From Doris montereyensis (lineage: Eukaryota; Mollusca; Gastropoda; Nudibranchia; Dorididae): 64,000 nt of DNA. The stretch spans positions 67,001-131,000 of the forward strand of contig JAXRKP010000418.1 of assembly GCA_037039925.1 (NCBI GenBank), written 5' to 3'. The translations under genes and the position numbers were made by a program. Within the stretch, counting starts at the first letter, position 1, and every line of letters begins with the position of its first letter. The notes beneath the pieces were generated by a model. The model did not search any database. It saw only the letters and a list, made by a program, of their open reading frames with translations, and was not told where the DNA came from. Positions 1-13,626 of this stretch are shown piece by piece.

Positions 1-205
1 TGCATATATATCATTAATATGTCATATGAATATCATAATTACATGTGTATATATGTACGCTATTATGAAGAAATGTATATGTGATATATGTGTATATCTA
101 TCTCTCTGTATGTTTGTTCAGCTGTCTGAGTGTTTGTATAAATATGTGTGTATGTATTTCATTATTATGTATTGTATGTATATATCGATGGTGAAAGTCG
201 TAAAC
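1..205. other. AT-rich flank, no gene seen
   Basis: Low-complexity AT/TG-rich sequence with many short TATA and TGTA runs. The short open frame here has no recognisable domain and looks like chance. Confidence 0.5.
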
Positions 206-496
206 ATGGAAAAGACGATCTGCACAGGTTTTAAGTGATTTTATTCATAACTAAGCGCCTCATGAAGTGATTTTTTTTTGCTTTGAGTTTGGATTTTTGC
301 TTTAAGTATGTACATGAGTGACTGTCAAAATACACTCATCCTATATATAAATATAATTGAAATTCAAAAGTTTATAGCGTCCTTGGTTAACATAGAAATG
401 GCTGCCATCTTGGATTTTGACCCAACTTTCAAAATATATCTCCTCCCTTAGTGATGAATAAAATCAATCAAAACCTGTGCAGATCGTCTTTTCCAT
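206..496. mobile_element. MITE-like element with 50-bp terminal inverted repeats
   Basis: The left arm (206-255, starting ATGGAAAAGACGATCTGCAC) and the right arm (447-496) are inverted copies that agree at about 47 of 50 positions when read by eye. The interior has no coding potential. Related sequence recurs at 1316-1533 and, inverted, at about 9915-10115, each with only one arm left. The family of the mobilising transposase cannot be told. Confidence 0.7.
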
Positions 497-897
497 TCAA
501 AATCTAAAATATATTTTGGATATATGTATTTATTTTAAGGATTTTTGAAAATAATATACATGTATATTGTGAATATACAAAAACAGCATTTTTATTACAA
601 ACATTAATTATTTCTCAAAAAGTTTACAAGATATAAAAAAACCCAGACATCATTCTATTAAGATTGACAAGAGGAACCTGTGTGCCAAATATAATACAAA
701 TCTTTTGGTAAATGGCGGAGGAGACAGAATTTTAGTATGAAAAATATTTCGAGAAAAATGCAAGTAGAATAATCAAAAGAAAACACAAAACAAATGCTTC
801 AGACGGGTTTCCTTGTTGTAGCAGCCCCTTTGCTCTTTCTCGACAGTCTCTGGCATTGTTACCAATGTAAAAAGGATTATCAATCTAGGTTTAAATG
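497..897. repeat. Dispersed repeat, copy 1
   Basis: This sequence flanks the MITE and matches, inverted, about 9570-9914. Its right end (about 790-897, including TTGTTGTAGCAGCC) matches about 1590-1700. It is non-coding. Three related copies in the first 10 kb make it an interspersed repeat that already contained the MITE when it spread. Confidence 0.65.
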
Positions 898-1315
898 TGC
901 ACTGTTGTGAAAACAGACGTCAACATGACAAGTTTTTTGTTTTTTCCCTCTATTCCTTTGCTTTTGCGCGTGTTTACATACACACTGATGTGCAACGCTG
1001 CTTACGTCACACAGCGATGGGGAAATTTAACGAGCGGTGTCTGTAAGCAGAAGCCAAGCGACCTTGGTGGTGCCACATTTGGTGATTAGCCACCAATATA
1101 CAGGTTTTTACTGCCACCTTCTCAGTCATTGTTAGGGTAATTTACATCAAAATTTTGACTTTTTACATACCCTCCCTATCAAAATACTTTGTAACAAAAA
1201 CAAACTACGTCACATGGACATTTTCCTGCCATAAACTTGTAGAGAAATGATCGCTCTACCCGGATATGCAAAGACCAGAAAATCAACCTTTTGGTCCCAA
1301 ACTCGTCAGTCGAGG
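898..1315. other. No gene recognised
   Basis: Unique-looking non-coding sequence between repeat copies. A 64-codon open frame at 895-1089 has no recognisable domain. Confidence 0.4.
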
Positions 1316-1705
1316 TGAAGTGATTTCTTTTGCTTTAGAGTTAAAGTTTTTGCTTTTAGTATGTACATAAGTAACTGTCAAAATAGTCATCCTATATCAT
1401 TGAAAGGTTCGAAGCGTCCTTGGTTGCCATAGAAATGGCCGCCATCTTGGATTTTGACCCAATCTTCAAAATCCATCTCCTCCCTTAGTTATGAATAAAA
1501 TCACTCAAAACCTGTGCAGATTGTCTTTTCCATTAAATATCTAAAGAGTGATGTTAGTTTTTTAAATATATATTTTGGATAATTTTTACACAAAACAAAT
1601 TCTTCAGACGAGTTTCCCTTGTTGTAGCAGCCTCCTTACTCTTTCGACAGCCTCTGGCATTGTTACTAATGTAAAAGAGGATTATAAATCTAGGTTTAGA
1701 TGTGT
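1316..1705. repeat. Dispersed repeat, copy 2 (MITE relic plus flank)
   Basis: Positions 1316-1533 match the interior and right arm of the MITE at 206-496; the left arm is missing. Positions 1534-1705 match the flank seen in copy 1, with an internal deletion. A LINE fragment follows directly. Confidence 0.6.
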
Positions 1706-1718
1706 ACTGTTGTGAAAA

Positions 1719-2490
1719 CCCCAGGGGACTGTCCTTGCACCTATACTTTTTTCTATCTACACTAATGATTGTAAAACTGCGTTTGAAAACATCCCAATAA
1801 TAAAATAGGAAGATGATACATCTATCCAAGCTCTTATCAGATCAGAAGTAGATCTAATCAATTATGCTCAAGAAATCAAAAGGTTTGTAAAATGGTGTGA
1901 TGACAATTATTTACAACTTAATGTTAACAAAACAAAAGAAATGATTTTTGATTTTAGGAAGACAAATAACATCCATAATGATATTGTTATAAAAGATGAA
2001 ACAGTTGAGGAAGTTAATGAATACAAATATCTTGGAATAAGTTTTGACGAGAGGCTAGAATGGTAAAAACAATCAAAGTTTAAAAACGTGAACAAAAGAA
2101 TGTATTTTATGAGGAAGCTTTATAAGTTTCAAATCGATAACACTCTAATAAGACTTTTTCATCAAGCTTGCATAAAGTATTATTATTTTTAGTATAACTG
2201 CATGGGGAAGAAATACAAGAGAGAGAGAAAAGAAGAAATTTAATAGGACACTGAAACACATAGGGAAACTCATAAATGATGTAGAGCCGGAGAACTTTGA
2301 AGATCTGTATGAGATTCAATGCAAGATAAAACTCAGGAGTATACTTAAAGACAACATCCACCCTCTTTTCTCCATACCCAAAACAAGTAGTAGAAGTGGT
2401 CGATTTATACATTTAAAATCCCGCACTGAGAGATATTTTAGATCTTTTCTTCCAAGCACCATAAGGAAGTTTGACCATACCTTACTTTGA
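1719..2490 (+). mobile_element. LINE fragment, reverse transcriptase C-terminal half (family C)
   Basis: The plus-strand translation starts at the RT motif PQGTVLAPILFSIYTND (about 1719-1770). It continues through a damaged catalytic box (expected FADD, here a stop followed by EDD) to NYLQLNVNKTKEMIFDFRK and EYKYLGISFDERLEW (about 1906-2063). It ends near 2490 with a TERYFRSFLPSTIRKFD-like end. Several stops and frame changes show it is dead, and the 5' part is missing. It is the common non-LTR type seen in fish and molluscs. The clade (CR1/L2/jockey-like) is not fixed. Confidence 0.7.
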
Positions 2491-3116
2491 AAGCACAATG
2501 GCGTTTTCCTCACAATGTTTAACTGTTTAAGAAATGTAAATTGATGGATGGTGAATGAATGATTTATGATAAGTTAATGAATGTGTATAAACTAAACTGA
2601 TTTGTCTATAATTATATCTTTTGAAAATTTTTATTATTATTTATGTTATGTATACTGTTTCACCACACTATTTATTTACCCACCTTTAAATTTTTTGTAT
2701 ACTTTCTAAAATCAAAGCATTTAATGATAAACTTAGTTAAATTTGTTTTTAATTTGAATGCATTGATGTATTCTTTTATTTTTCAAACGGAAATTGTGAT
2801 AACACAAGTATATATTTTTAACATTAGAGGCCCCTATGATTCGTCTAGTTGGGATTACGTCGCACAAAAACCAATAGAAACCCATATAATAAGCATGTGA
2901 CCAATCCTATTTTTGATTCGATAAAATGCTTAGATCTATACTATATGATATCATTTGTTACATGCATACCAGATTCACTCCATGAAAATGCTTGGTGTAG
3001 TGTATTATCCTTAAACTGAACATGCAAAAAAATACAATAAAAAAGCAACACAGCTGTACACAACAATGAAAAATAAATAAATGAACATACAATGAAAATA
3101 TGTCTGTCGTGTATAA
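2491..3116. other. Downstream flank of eIF3f, no gene seen
   Basis: AT-rich sequence between the LINE relic and the likely poly(A) signal of eIF3f. The open frames are short and without recognisable domains. Confidence 0.45.
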
Positions 3117-3122
3117 TTTATT
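3117..3122 (-). terminator. Candidate poly(A) signal of eIF3f
   Basis: AATAAA on the minus strand, about 70 bases after the eIF3f stop codon. The position fits a short 3' UTR. There is no transcript evidence. Confidence 0.5.
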
Positions 3123-3189
3123 CATTTTATTATTTTATATTACATAGAATCCCTTTACGTCTTTGTAAAGCTGGTAGTCAGTGAGATGA

Positions 3190-4092
3190 CTATACAGAGT
3201 TGAGCTTCTCATTCAAAGCTAGCTGTGTCTTGGTGAGGTTGGCAAGGTAAACTACCATCAACAAATCCTGTGAGAAGACAAAAATTAAAGAATGAATGAG
3301 GAGAATCAATTCACTATTGAGCACAAGCAGTACATGGGGGGGCCCCGCCACCCACGGCCTTTTGTCACAGATGACAAAACAGTGATTAAAAGTTCAGTAG
3401 TTGATCTTATACAAAGAGCTGAAAAGTTAGGAATTCATCAGACAAATAAAAAGTTTAATGCACAAGGAAATAAAGAAATTCAATTCAACATGTTTGCATA
3501 TCAGTGAAACCACACATTACTTCAGCACACACTTTACACCAGCCAAGTAACCCAAAAACTATCATATTAATTAGAAAGTTTTATCCTTCTTTAAAATACA
3601 TTCAGATTTTGCTAGAAAAAAACCCATCAAGAACATTTTTTGCAATCTTCAGCGGGGCTCGGACCCACTACCTTTTGGTCTAGAGACAGACACCTTGCCT
3701 CTGACTACCGAGGCCTCCCTGTATTCAGTACGGACGTCGACAATCCAAACAGATGAGACTGGACGGATTTTTCTTCTTTATTTGTACACGATAATCCGGA
3801 AATTCAGGATTCCGGCCCCGAATGCCTAATTTTGATACAAGTTAAAACAATGTAGAGTTTATGCTTTGATAATCCAAACACTCAACTGTTCGAGATAGTC
3901 TAACCATCCACTAACAGTCTACCAAAGCCACCTGACTGACTTTTCTATCGCCAGATCAGCCATACCATTCAGCAATTTTCTCAGTTGTCTCGATCCGTCT
4001 GTCTCTCTTCTTTTCATCTTCATCTTCTTCTGGAGTGGTGTAAATTGTAAAGAGACCTGAGGTACAAGTCAGAGAGAGAGAGAGAGAGAGAG

Positions 4093-4132
<40 letters not shown>

Positions 4133-4135
4133 GAG

Positions 4136-4219
<84 letters not shown>

Positions 4220-7200
4220 TCGCAGGGGTGAAAGCCAATCCCATTCAAATTCCTGTAATGTTGACGGGCCTCATCAAAATTTCCTGAAAGTTATTGCGAC
4301 CTGGCCTATATCCACCCTAACTCCCAAAACGGAACATGTACATTAAATGAGTATATATGCAATATGATGGATTATAAAATGTAACAGAATAACGGATAAG
4401 AGCACCCAACTGTCACTGTCAGGTCCTGTATAAAGTGCCAACTGCCACTCCATGTGTGAAATAATGCACATCCAAACTTATATTAAGCAGAATACATACT
4501 CCATCAAACAATACTTGATATTATGATAACAATATGAACAGTGTCCTATCCACAGTCTTAGATGCCACACCCCCCATTTGTCATGGTAAGTCCTGGGTTT
4601 AAAAAAAGCTGTTTGCTAAAGATGCCTGCTTCGTCTTGAAATTCGAGGGATTGGAAATAATAGTAGCAGTAGGCTGAGACGAGTGGCTGGGGTAGTATTA
4701 CCAGAAGTTAGGAAGTTTCATCAAATGTTCAAAATACTCCAATCGCTTTCTTTATCAGTTTCCATTCTACCTTTTCGGTGTATGGGTTCATATGCCCGAG
4801 ATAATATTTCTTCAGGATGCCATCCTGGCATTTTCTGTTTCCTTTAAAAAATGTTAAATTTCTATGCATCTTCCCACTTTTTCCGATGTCCGCCTTTTGG
4901 TCTTTTACCATGGGCTTTAGCACTGTACACTGATTTAGCTATTCTATTGTCATTCATTGTTTACATGCCCAAACCATCCCAATTTATTTGTTTCTATCTT
5001 AGTTTTTATGTCATCTGCTTTAGTTTGATCTCTCATTGTTGTCTTTCTGATTTTGTCTCTTTTAGTTTTCCCTACTACTGTTCTTAGATATTTCATTTCA
5101 GCTGCCTGTACTCTACTGTATTCTATACTGTCTAAGGTCCACGTTTCACTGCCATCAATGAGAGTAGGACAATAAACTGTGTTGTATACTGCCATTTTGG
5201 TTTTTGTTGACAGTTCTTGTTTACCTACAAATGCCTTTCCTAGATAGTTATATAATGCACTTGTCTTTTGGATCCTCTGGCTGATTTCTTCTCTTAGTTT
5301 TCCCTCTGAGTTAATCATTACTTCTAGGTAATTGTAGCTGTGAACTTTTTCTAAATTCTCCCTGGCCAATTTAAGATTTTGTGTTTTAGCTTCCCTAGCT
5401 ACTAGCATTGTTTTGGTTTTCTTTGCATTTACTCTCATTCTTCTTTTATTTAGTTCATTCTTCATAATGTTGATATTTGACTGAAGGTCCCTTTCTGATT
5501 TTCCAAACAGAACTAAATCATCGACAAATGAAAGCATTGATACATTTACTGGTTTGAGCTTCCACATACCTACATTCATTTTCTTTTTTTTTGAGGATGC
5601 CTTTGCGACCTTAATCTCATTTCCCAGTACGCTAAGTCTGAGCATTCCATAGTTGATCCTCTCTTATGTTTTGGTACTACTGTTCCCTTTTTCCAGTCGT
5701 CTGGCACCTGTTTGGACTTCCATATTGCATGTAGTAGTTTGTCTGCCCCTCTCCCTTGGTTTTTAATCATTTCTGGATAAACTTGATCTGCTCCTGGGGC
5801 TTTTCCTAATTTCATTTTTCTTATAGCTGTTCGGATTTCTTCCATGGATATATCTACATCTTCAGCTGTCTCCTCTGGTTAATTATTACTCTTACTAATT
5901 GATCTTTACTCCTTGTTTCATATGTTCTGGAGGCAATTGTGCAATTGTTGAAAATACTTTCTCCACGCTTCCATGATCTGGCTGTCTTCTTTCATTATTT
6001 CTCCTTTGGCATTCTTAATTTGTCGTATTGGGCATGCTTTGGTCTTTCTTTTTCTTCGTTGTCCCCCAGAACAGCTATTGATTTCCTTGATAGCTTTCTT
6101 GAAGTCTTTGTTCAAACTCTTCCCATTATTCCTGTTTTGCTTTCCTCAATTCCTCTTCGGTGATAGTTCTTTTATTCACTTAATCTATCCTATCCTCTTG
6201 TCTCTTTGTTTGCAGGTATTTCTTTCAGGCATCCTTCTTTTCTTTGATCTTAGTTTTGACATTCTCATTCCACCATGAGGAGTGTTTCTTTATACAATTG
6301 CCACTTTTCTTCTATTGTGTTATCATTCAGATCCATCTGCCTTTCACTGATAAATATTTTTATCCTAGATTGGTATATCTTTTACCATTGGTTTATTTAG
6401 TTCCTTTATTTTGAGTTTAGTAGCTTTATTCTCTTTCCTTTTCTGCTTGTTTTCTTCAGTCAGTAATCTCATTTTGGCAATCACTAAGTGATGATCACTT
6501 AATATTTCTGCTCCTCTGTTTACTCTTGCATCCAATGTACTGTAAAAAGGGAAGACCTACACACAACAAATCCAATGAAATTTGTTTTTAACAACAATAC
6601 AGAGTGGTTAAGGTTAAGGAAAAATCGTCACAATACCAAATAAATATAACTTTTAAATCCAATTGCTGACTGACACAACGTTTCTTTGCAACTGACTAGA
6701 ATTAGATCTAGTAAGGGTGGTTCATTTAAAATTAAATCCGGGTCAAAAACCAAAGAAAAGTAAAAGGAAGTGAATCAACGGCAAACCTTGGTATCAATAA
6801 CCGCCCAATTTCTGGGTTGAAAGCCAAAGAAAAGTAAAAGGAAGTGAATCAACGGCCATGCTATGTATCGATAATCATCCATTTTCCGTTCCGGGCCTGC
6901 GCGATTCACGGAGATCATACCGGAAACCTGTATCTGAAAACACATAAATTCCAGGCTTTTCCGGTGGTTTGGCACCCCTGGAGAGTAGTAGTTGTAATTG
7001 ACGGATGTGTAGTATAGTTCTCAGAAAGGTGTATTGAGAGTGTTAAATGTCTTTCTCAAGACAACGTCGGACCTAACTTTACAAGGATTCAAATCTGGGA
7101 CCTCATAATCCCCAGTCATCCAGCCTTGTAACTGACACCACAGATAATAGATGATGCTCAAACAAAAAAGCATCACTTAAGTTCAAGCCCCAAATGTTAT

Positions 7201-7366
7201 ACCAAGACAAGAGCAGGGAACAGCGCTATAATAATATTACTATTATAGTCATATGGTAGGTCTAGTAATGACATGCGACCTTGAAAAAGCACAATATTAT
7301 TAATATTATTCATGTAGCAGTAATAGACGGACGTGTAGTGTAGGTCTCAGAAAGGCGTATTGAGGG

Positions 7367-7446
<80 letters not shown>

Positions 7447-10400
7447 TATCCTCTTCCTCCACCCCTGGCCAGTTTTTAACGCATTGTTGTACTCTGTCCC
7501 CTGCAAAATGCACTAGGCCTTCATGACTTGATCAGTGATTCGATAATCCGGATGACTCGATAATCCGGACAAATTGCTAAGAGCGGGAGGTGTTCGAATT
7601 ATCGACACGCGACGTTATAAGAATGGTTATAAGGTATTGAAACCAAGTCTAAAGGTCCCATGAAAGTAATAAGCACATGAGTGTTAAAAAATCAGTAAAT
7701 AAATTTTAGTCACCTTCATGTTAGAGTTAAGCATCTCCTCAAACTTCTCTTGGTCAATCTGAGGGACTCCAGTGACCAAATCCAAGAGAAAGCGACCAGT
7801 GCTGTTGTCAGATGTGTTTTTTCCTGTCTGAAAAACAACAAAAACACCCCAATTTAAATCATATTTTTTTTAAAGTCTTAAATTGGATGTTGCGTACACT
7901 AGTAATATATGCAAGAGAATGGAACCATCTTATTTTTAAAAATCAGAACGAATAAAATAACCTTAACTCATAGACTACCATTGTCCCACAGGTGTGATCA
8001 AATTAGATGTATGCCATAGTACAATTGTCGCACGTGTGCGATCATATCGACGCCAGGCTATAACTATATAAAGATAGCGTATACATGATTGCAGTAAGAA
8101 GCATCTTCTAGGCTTCTTATCCTACTTCCATTTCCTACTAAAACGAACTCTCTAGTTCCAACCATTGTTTTTTTATGATCTGTTTTCTTTGCAAACGTAC
8201 AAAACAACTACTACCACCAGTACTACAAGTAGATCTACAAGTCAGAAAGAGCATAGACCGCACTGTTTCCGACCAGTTTATCGGCTCATTGTTTTTCATT
8301 CATTGTTTTCATCTATTTATTGACGGAAGTAGTGTATTGTGTGAATGGCGTCTCCACTCCAATAAGTTTTTAGCTTCTCAATTTTTACTTTTTCACTTAT
8401 CCCCACTCAGACACATGGCCAATTCTTATTAGTGCAAATATATAGTTTGATCTCGTCAGAACACTGTGTTTAAAAAGTGAACAGAAAATAATAACAAATA
8501 AAACAGTTACAACTTTTTAAAACACACTACTTTTTTGAATACCACGCCATAATCTCTCGGGTAATCTATGAGTTAAAATCATGAGTATGAAAAGAGAAGA
8601 AGCTTAAACAACTTACAGCTGAAAATTGTGGCATTTAAAAAAAAAGCACATTTGCAACACCACATATTCATTATCATAATTAGAATGAAAGATATTCCTG
8701 TATGCAATAGTGGCAGTCTAAGGCGTACCATTCTCCCTACCAGAATGAATTTAAAGATCCAGTTTTATTCAAATCTGTTTAATATGAAACACCTGGCAGC
8801 TATGTAATCCATTCAGTACTACAGCACGACAACATTAACAAGGGTCAAATTTCTCATTGGAATTTATGCTGTCAACCATATCCAATAATAACATGTGCGT
8901 GGATGAATGATTCCGACTGAAAATATCTGGAACATTTTGTCATCTTTTTCAAAATTCCTGAAAGCAATTACTCATGATGGAATCATTCCAGATAAAAGAC
9001 TTTAAATAAAGCTTTTGTCCTAGATTCACAGACGTGTACAGCTATCCCGTTTGAGTAAATACAATTTTCAGCGAGAATATCTTGAAACGTCACTCACCAA
9101 AACGTCATCCACATAGTCTGTAACATGTGTAAGCATTTCCTTTAAACGATGAGATGAGGTTTCCACTTGCTTCAGATCAGATTTCAATTGGACAAGTCTT
9201 TTGGGTTATACTTTCCTTTTGTAATGCCTCAACTGGTGAGAAAATACACATAAAAGTCAGCAAAGGGTACTTGTGATATAATATTGAGTGTTAAAAGTCA
9301 TTTCTCCTGATACTTAAACATACTTGTTAGGACCTACTGTTTTGACATGAAGCAAAAACGTGAGAGCTGAGTTTACTTTTTTAGTGCCTCATGAATGCCA
9401 AAAATAATGTACAGTATAATTTTGTTTGGATGGTACACAGAATTTTTGTAAGATGGGTAATACAAAAAGTGATAGTGGAGAAAAAGAGTTTTACCACAAA
9501 TCGGACAAATGTTTTTTATTGCACTACTGGATGGAGCAATTCATTCCCTTCACATTGAGTAAAGGGGCCGCTACAACAAGGGAAACCCGTCTGAAGCATT
9601 TGTTTTGTGTTATTTTATTTTGATTCTTTTACTTGCATTTTTCTCGAAATGTAGCCTTTTCACACTAAAATTATATACCTCCACCATTTACAGAACGATT
9701 TGTATTATATTTGACACACAGGTTAGTTTTGTCAATGGTAATAGAATGACGTTGTTTTATATATATATATATATATTGTAAAAGTTTTGAGAATTTTTTT
9801 GGTAACAAAAATGCTGTTTTTGTACATTCACGATATATGGTATTAAAAAAATTCATAAAAGAAAATCGTACCCAAAATATTTGTAAAAACATGACGTCAC
9901 TCTTTAGATATTGAATGGAAAAGACAATCTGCACAAGTTTTGAGTGATTTTATTCACAACTAAGGGAGGAGATAGATTTTGAAAATAGGATCAAAATCTA
10001 AGACGGGCGTCAGTTCTATGGCAACCAAGGACGCTAAAAACTTTCCAATGATATAGGATGACTGTATTTTGACAGTTAATAATGTACACACTAAAAGCCA
10101 AAAAAAATTACTTCAGGAGGTTAAAGGTAAATAATTTTTCTTGTAATCTGGATTCCAAGATTTTAAAAATTACTGTGTATTCATAAGGTGGTAATAGCAT
10201 GTAAATCTATTAGGCTTACAATCAAAACTTTTGACCACTGACAAATGTGCAATCTTCAAAGTCACTTAAATTAATTAGTTAAATGCTGAAAATGTAACAA
10301 AACTCACCACCAACTTGCTCTGGGTCATAAGTGATTATCTCCACTGGAACAGGTGTGAACATTGTACCTGTAGTTTTGCCTGGCACCCCTATTGCGGCAC

Positions 10401-13400
10401 TGTAAAGGAAATTAGTTAATATAAATCTATGAAAGAATAAGTTTATGCAATTCTATGAAAGTGTAATGGTAATGTAAATCTACAAAAGAGTAAAGGTAAT
10501 GTAAATCTATAAAAGAGTAAGGGTAATGTAAATCTATAAAAGAGTAAGGGTAATGTAAATCTATGAAAGAATAAAGTTAATGTAACAATTACAGAGGGAA
10601 ACTGGTTCGCAATCCAGAATGCACAAAAGTATTAATTTACGGATGGAACATCAACTAAACAATTTCATGTAGCCTAATTTAAAACAAAGACATGTTGACA
10701 CATAAAGTATCAACTTATTTCTTTTCATCATTTACCATTGAATGTCAATTCAGCCCAACACATTAAAAAGAAGTATGAGAAAGCTCCATAAACCTGAAGC
10801 ACGCATTAAAAGATAAATGTAACAAGACGCAAGTCACCTGTGATAACCTTTAATACCCATCTTGCCTCCTCTCATAAAGGTATCCACAGTTATGTGAACA
10901 GGATATTTTGATTCTCTGGAGTAGTAATCATGAATGAGGACAGAATGGACTGAAACCTCTGAGCCACTGGAAAACCTGCCAGGAAGATGAATGATCAGGA
11001 AGTTAATTAATGACTCAGGATACATACACAAATTTCATGATATTTAAATTTCCTTTACATTGCATCATCGCTGTGTATCAAGATTGATAAATACTTTTTT
11101 GTCCCTTGATAGTGTTTAGTTGCATTAATAAAACAATCACACACTTGCATATTATGTGACATAGACTAAATGCCAAATGTGCATAACTACATCACCTCAT
11201 TTAAAGCCCGCTGAAAATTTATGAGTAGGATAAGCATTAAAAAAGCATGATTTTTAAGATTAATTTCTAAAGGCTTTTACTGTTAGTATCTCTAGTTTGT
11301 ACAAGCCTTGGCAATCACAATCTTTTGCGTGGATCACAATGAACTGGAATAAATTAATCAGGAACAATAATTCTCCATTTCAACAATGTCGATTAAAAAC
11401 CTGCAAGTGAGTTTCATTCTGAGGAATAAGGCCTTGCACAAGGAACTGTGTATCAAACTCTGACTCAGAATTACTTTTAATTCTATGTTTAAAATGACAC
11501 CAGTATCAATAAGAATCTCATCCTATGAATCTTAAACAAGCTTTGAATTCAGAGCTTACAAATCCTTCCTTGTATTAGAATTTATGTTTGTTCCTGTCCA
11601 TATGTCTATTGTTCAGTCATCTCGGTAAAAACATGTATGTAGCATTTAAACTCTTATCAAAATAATATTTCAGGCAACAGCCAGCTAAAGAAAAAAGAAA
11701 GAAAGAAGAAATGTCATACATAAGGCAGGAAAGACTATTCTTTATTACTCTCTATTTATTCTATTAATACTACCCCCCCCCCCCCACAAATAAAAAATAA
11801 ATAAATCACAATACTTATGACATACCAACCAACTATAACCTCACTGCTGTTAACCTTTTTATGGAGCTCATACATATTCCGAGCATATTCAATGTCAACT
11901 GCCACCTGTAAAAGAGCAAAGAAAAGGGTTCTTCAGAAAAAGAAAACGTTGAAAGAAGGGAGATGGAAAGACATATTAAAAATGATATGACAACAAACCA
12001 ATGAAATTACTTTGAAATAATAAACCTCTTAAAACCACCCAAAAACATCCACCCAGCATTGCAAGGTAAAGCCTTTTTGTAGATAATCTGTCAATTATGT
12101 GATACAGCATGTAGCATAATTAAATTACTTCTTCACTTTAGTCACAAAGTACTCTGGAAAGCTTTAATGATTTTCAATTTACTCAAATCATGACAAAAAT
12201 AAATTTAAAAATCTGTGATATATTCCAATCCACATTATCATGGTTTGAAGTTTTGACCGTCTGCAATTAAACACCAATTAATTTCTTAGCGATTTCAGGA
12301 TTTTCTCCCCTTGTAAAATCTGTTAAGACCTTGCATTTTTGTATGCTTCAAATAATTTTGTTTTAGTGTAACAAGGATGTCATATTACCGTACTGTTCAT
12401 TGTGTTCTAGATTCGTTCTTTAGTTTGTTTAACATGAAGACATACAAACAAACAATATGTAATGACTTTATGTTCACAATAATGGACAATTTTTAATTCA
12501 CATGAAATCACATACATTCAGAAGGAAAATAGTTCCAGGTTTAGACCAGACTCAGAATTTAGCCACAAGTCTTTTACAAATACAATAATGTCTGCCAAGC
12601 ATGATTGTTTCATGTAACCAAATTTACAATGCTAATTACCCCCTCAAAATGCAATCTGTTTTTATAACTACGGGGGACTTGGTACTCCAGAGGCAAGATG
12701 TCGTCATCTCAAACAAAAGGTAGTGGGTGAAAATTCTTTACAGTTTTTCAAGCATAACCTCCTACCCCCCCCCAGGTGGACGACACCTAGTCCCACCGGA
12801 GACGATTGATAAAAAGGAGGTCCTGTGTGCAGATCACAGCACATGTTAAAGACCCCTTGGCATTTACAGGTTGGGAGCAGGCCAGGCAAACTAAAAAATC
12901 CTACCAAAAACTGAGACCAACTTAGTTGTGGATGTGGATAAATCAAACCAAATTTGTAAGTACTTCTTCAATTTCTTGCATTTAAAGAGTCAATTCATGT
13001 GAAAATAAACTCAATAACAATAACGTCCTTTTGTCTCTTCCCAGTAATAAAACATCTCATGCACGTGTGTGTGGCATCCAGATCTGTGTTAACCCAAGAA
13101 GCGCGCAGGCCGTACATGTACATTTTTATTATTATCTGAGAAGAGTGTAGGGACGTACATGTATTTTTCGCTGATCACTTCCCACAACTAGGAGCGGCAA
13201 CAGGTGTGAATTTTGGCCCCCGCGTATCGCCGTATAAGGATCATCGTGACTCACTGAGCCTAATTGAAATTGGAACGTGAACTTTTCATTTGATTGGCAT
13301 TTAGCTTTTATGATAAAACTGCATTATGCTTGACCAACAGAAAGCAACTCATTTGGATAAATTCAACACATGCCCTCTCTTGCGAAGACACACATTTACT

Positions 13401-13527
13401 ATTAGATTGACTAGCATTTGGCTGGGTGAAATGCAATAATGACCAATGATGAAATGAGGGAGAGGGAGAGAGGGAGAGAGAAAGAAAACAGAGACAGACA
13501 GAAAGAAAGCAGAGAGACAGGGGAGAG

Positions 13528-13626
<99 letters not shown>

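Noticed and set aside
3292..3507. Plus-strand 71-residue frame in eIF3f intron 7
   Set aside because: Antisense to eIF3f, no recognised domain, no splice signals.
3727..7612. A single large pogo-like transposon spanning 3727-7612
   Set aside because: GATAATCCGG motifs occur near both ends, but the ends are not clean inverted copies and the interior is a LINE and simple repeats.
10460..10585. CRISPR-like array
   Set aside because: Direct 27-bp tandem units with no spacers, inside an intron of an animal gene.
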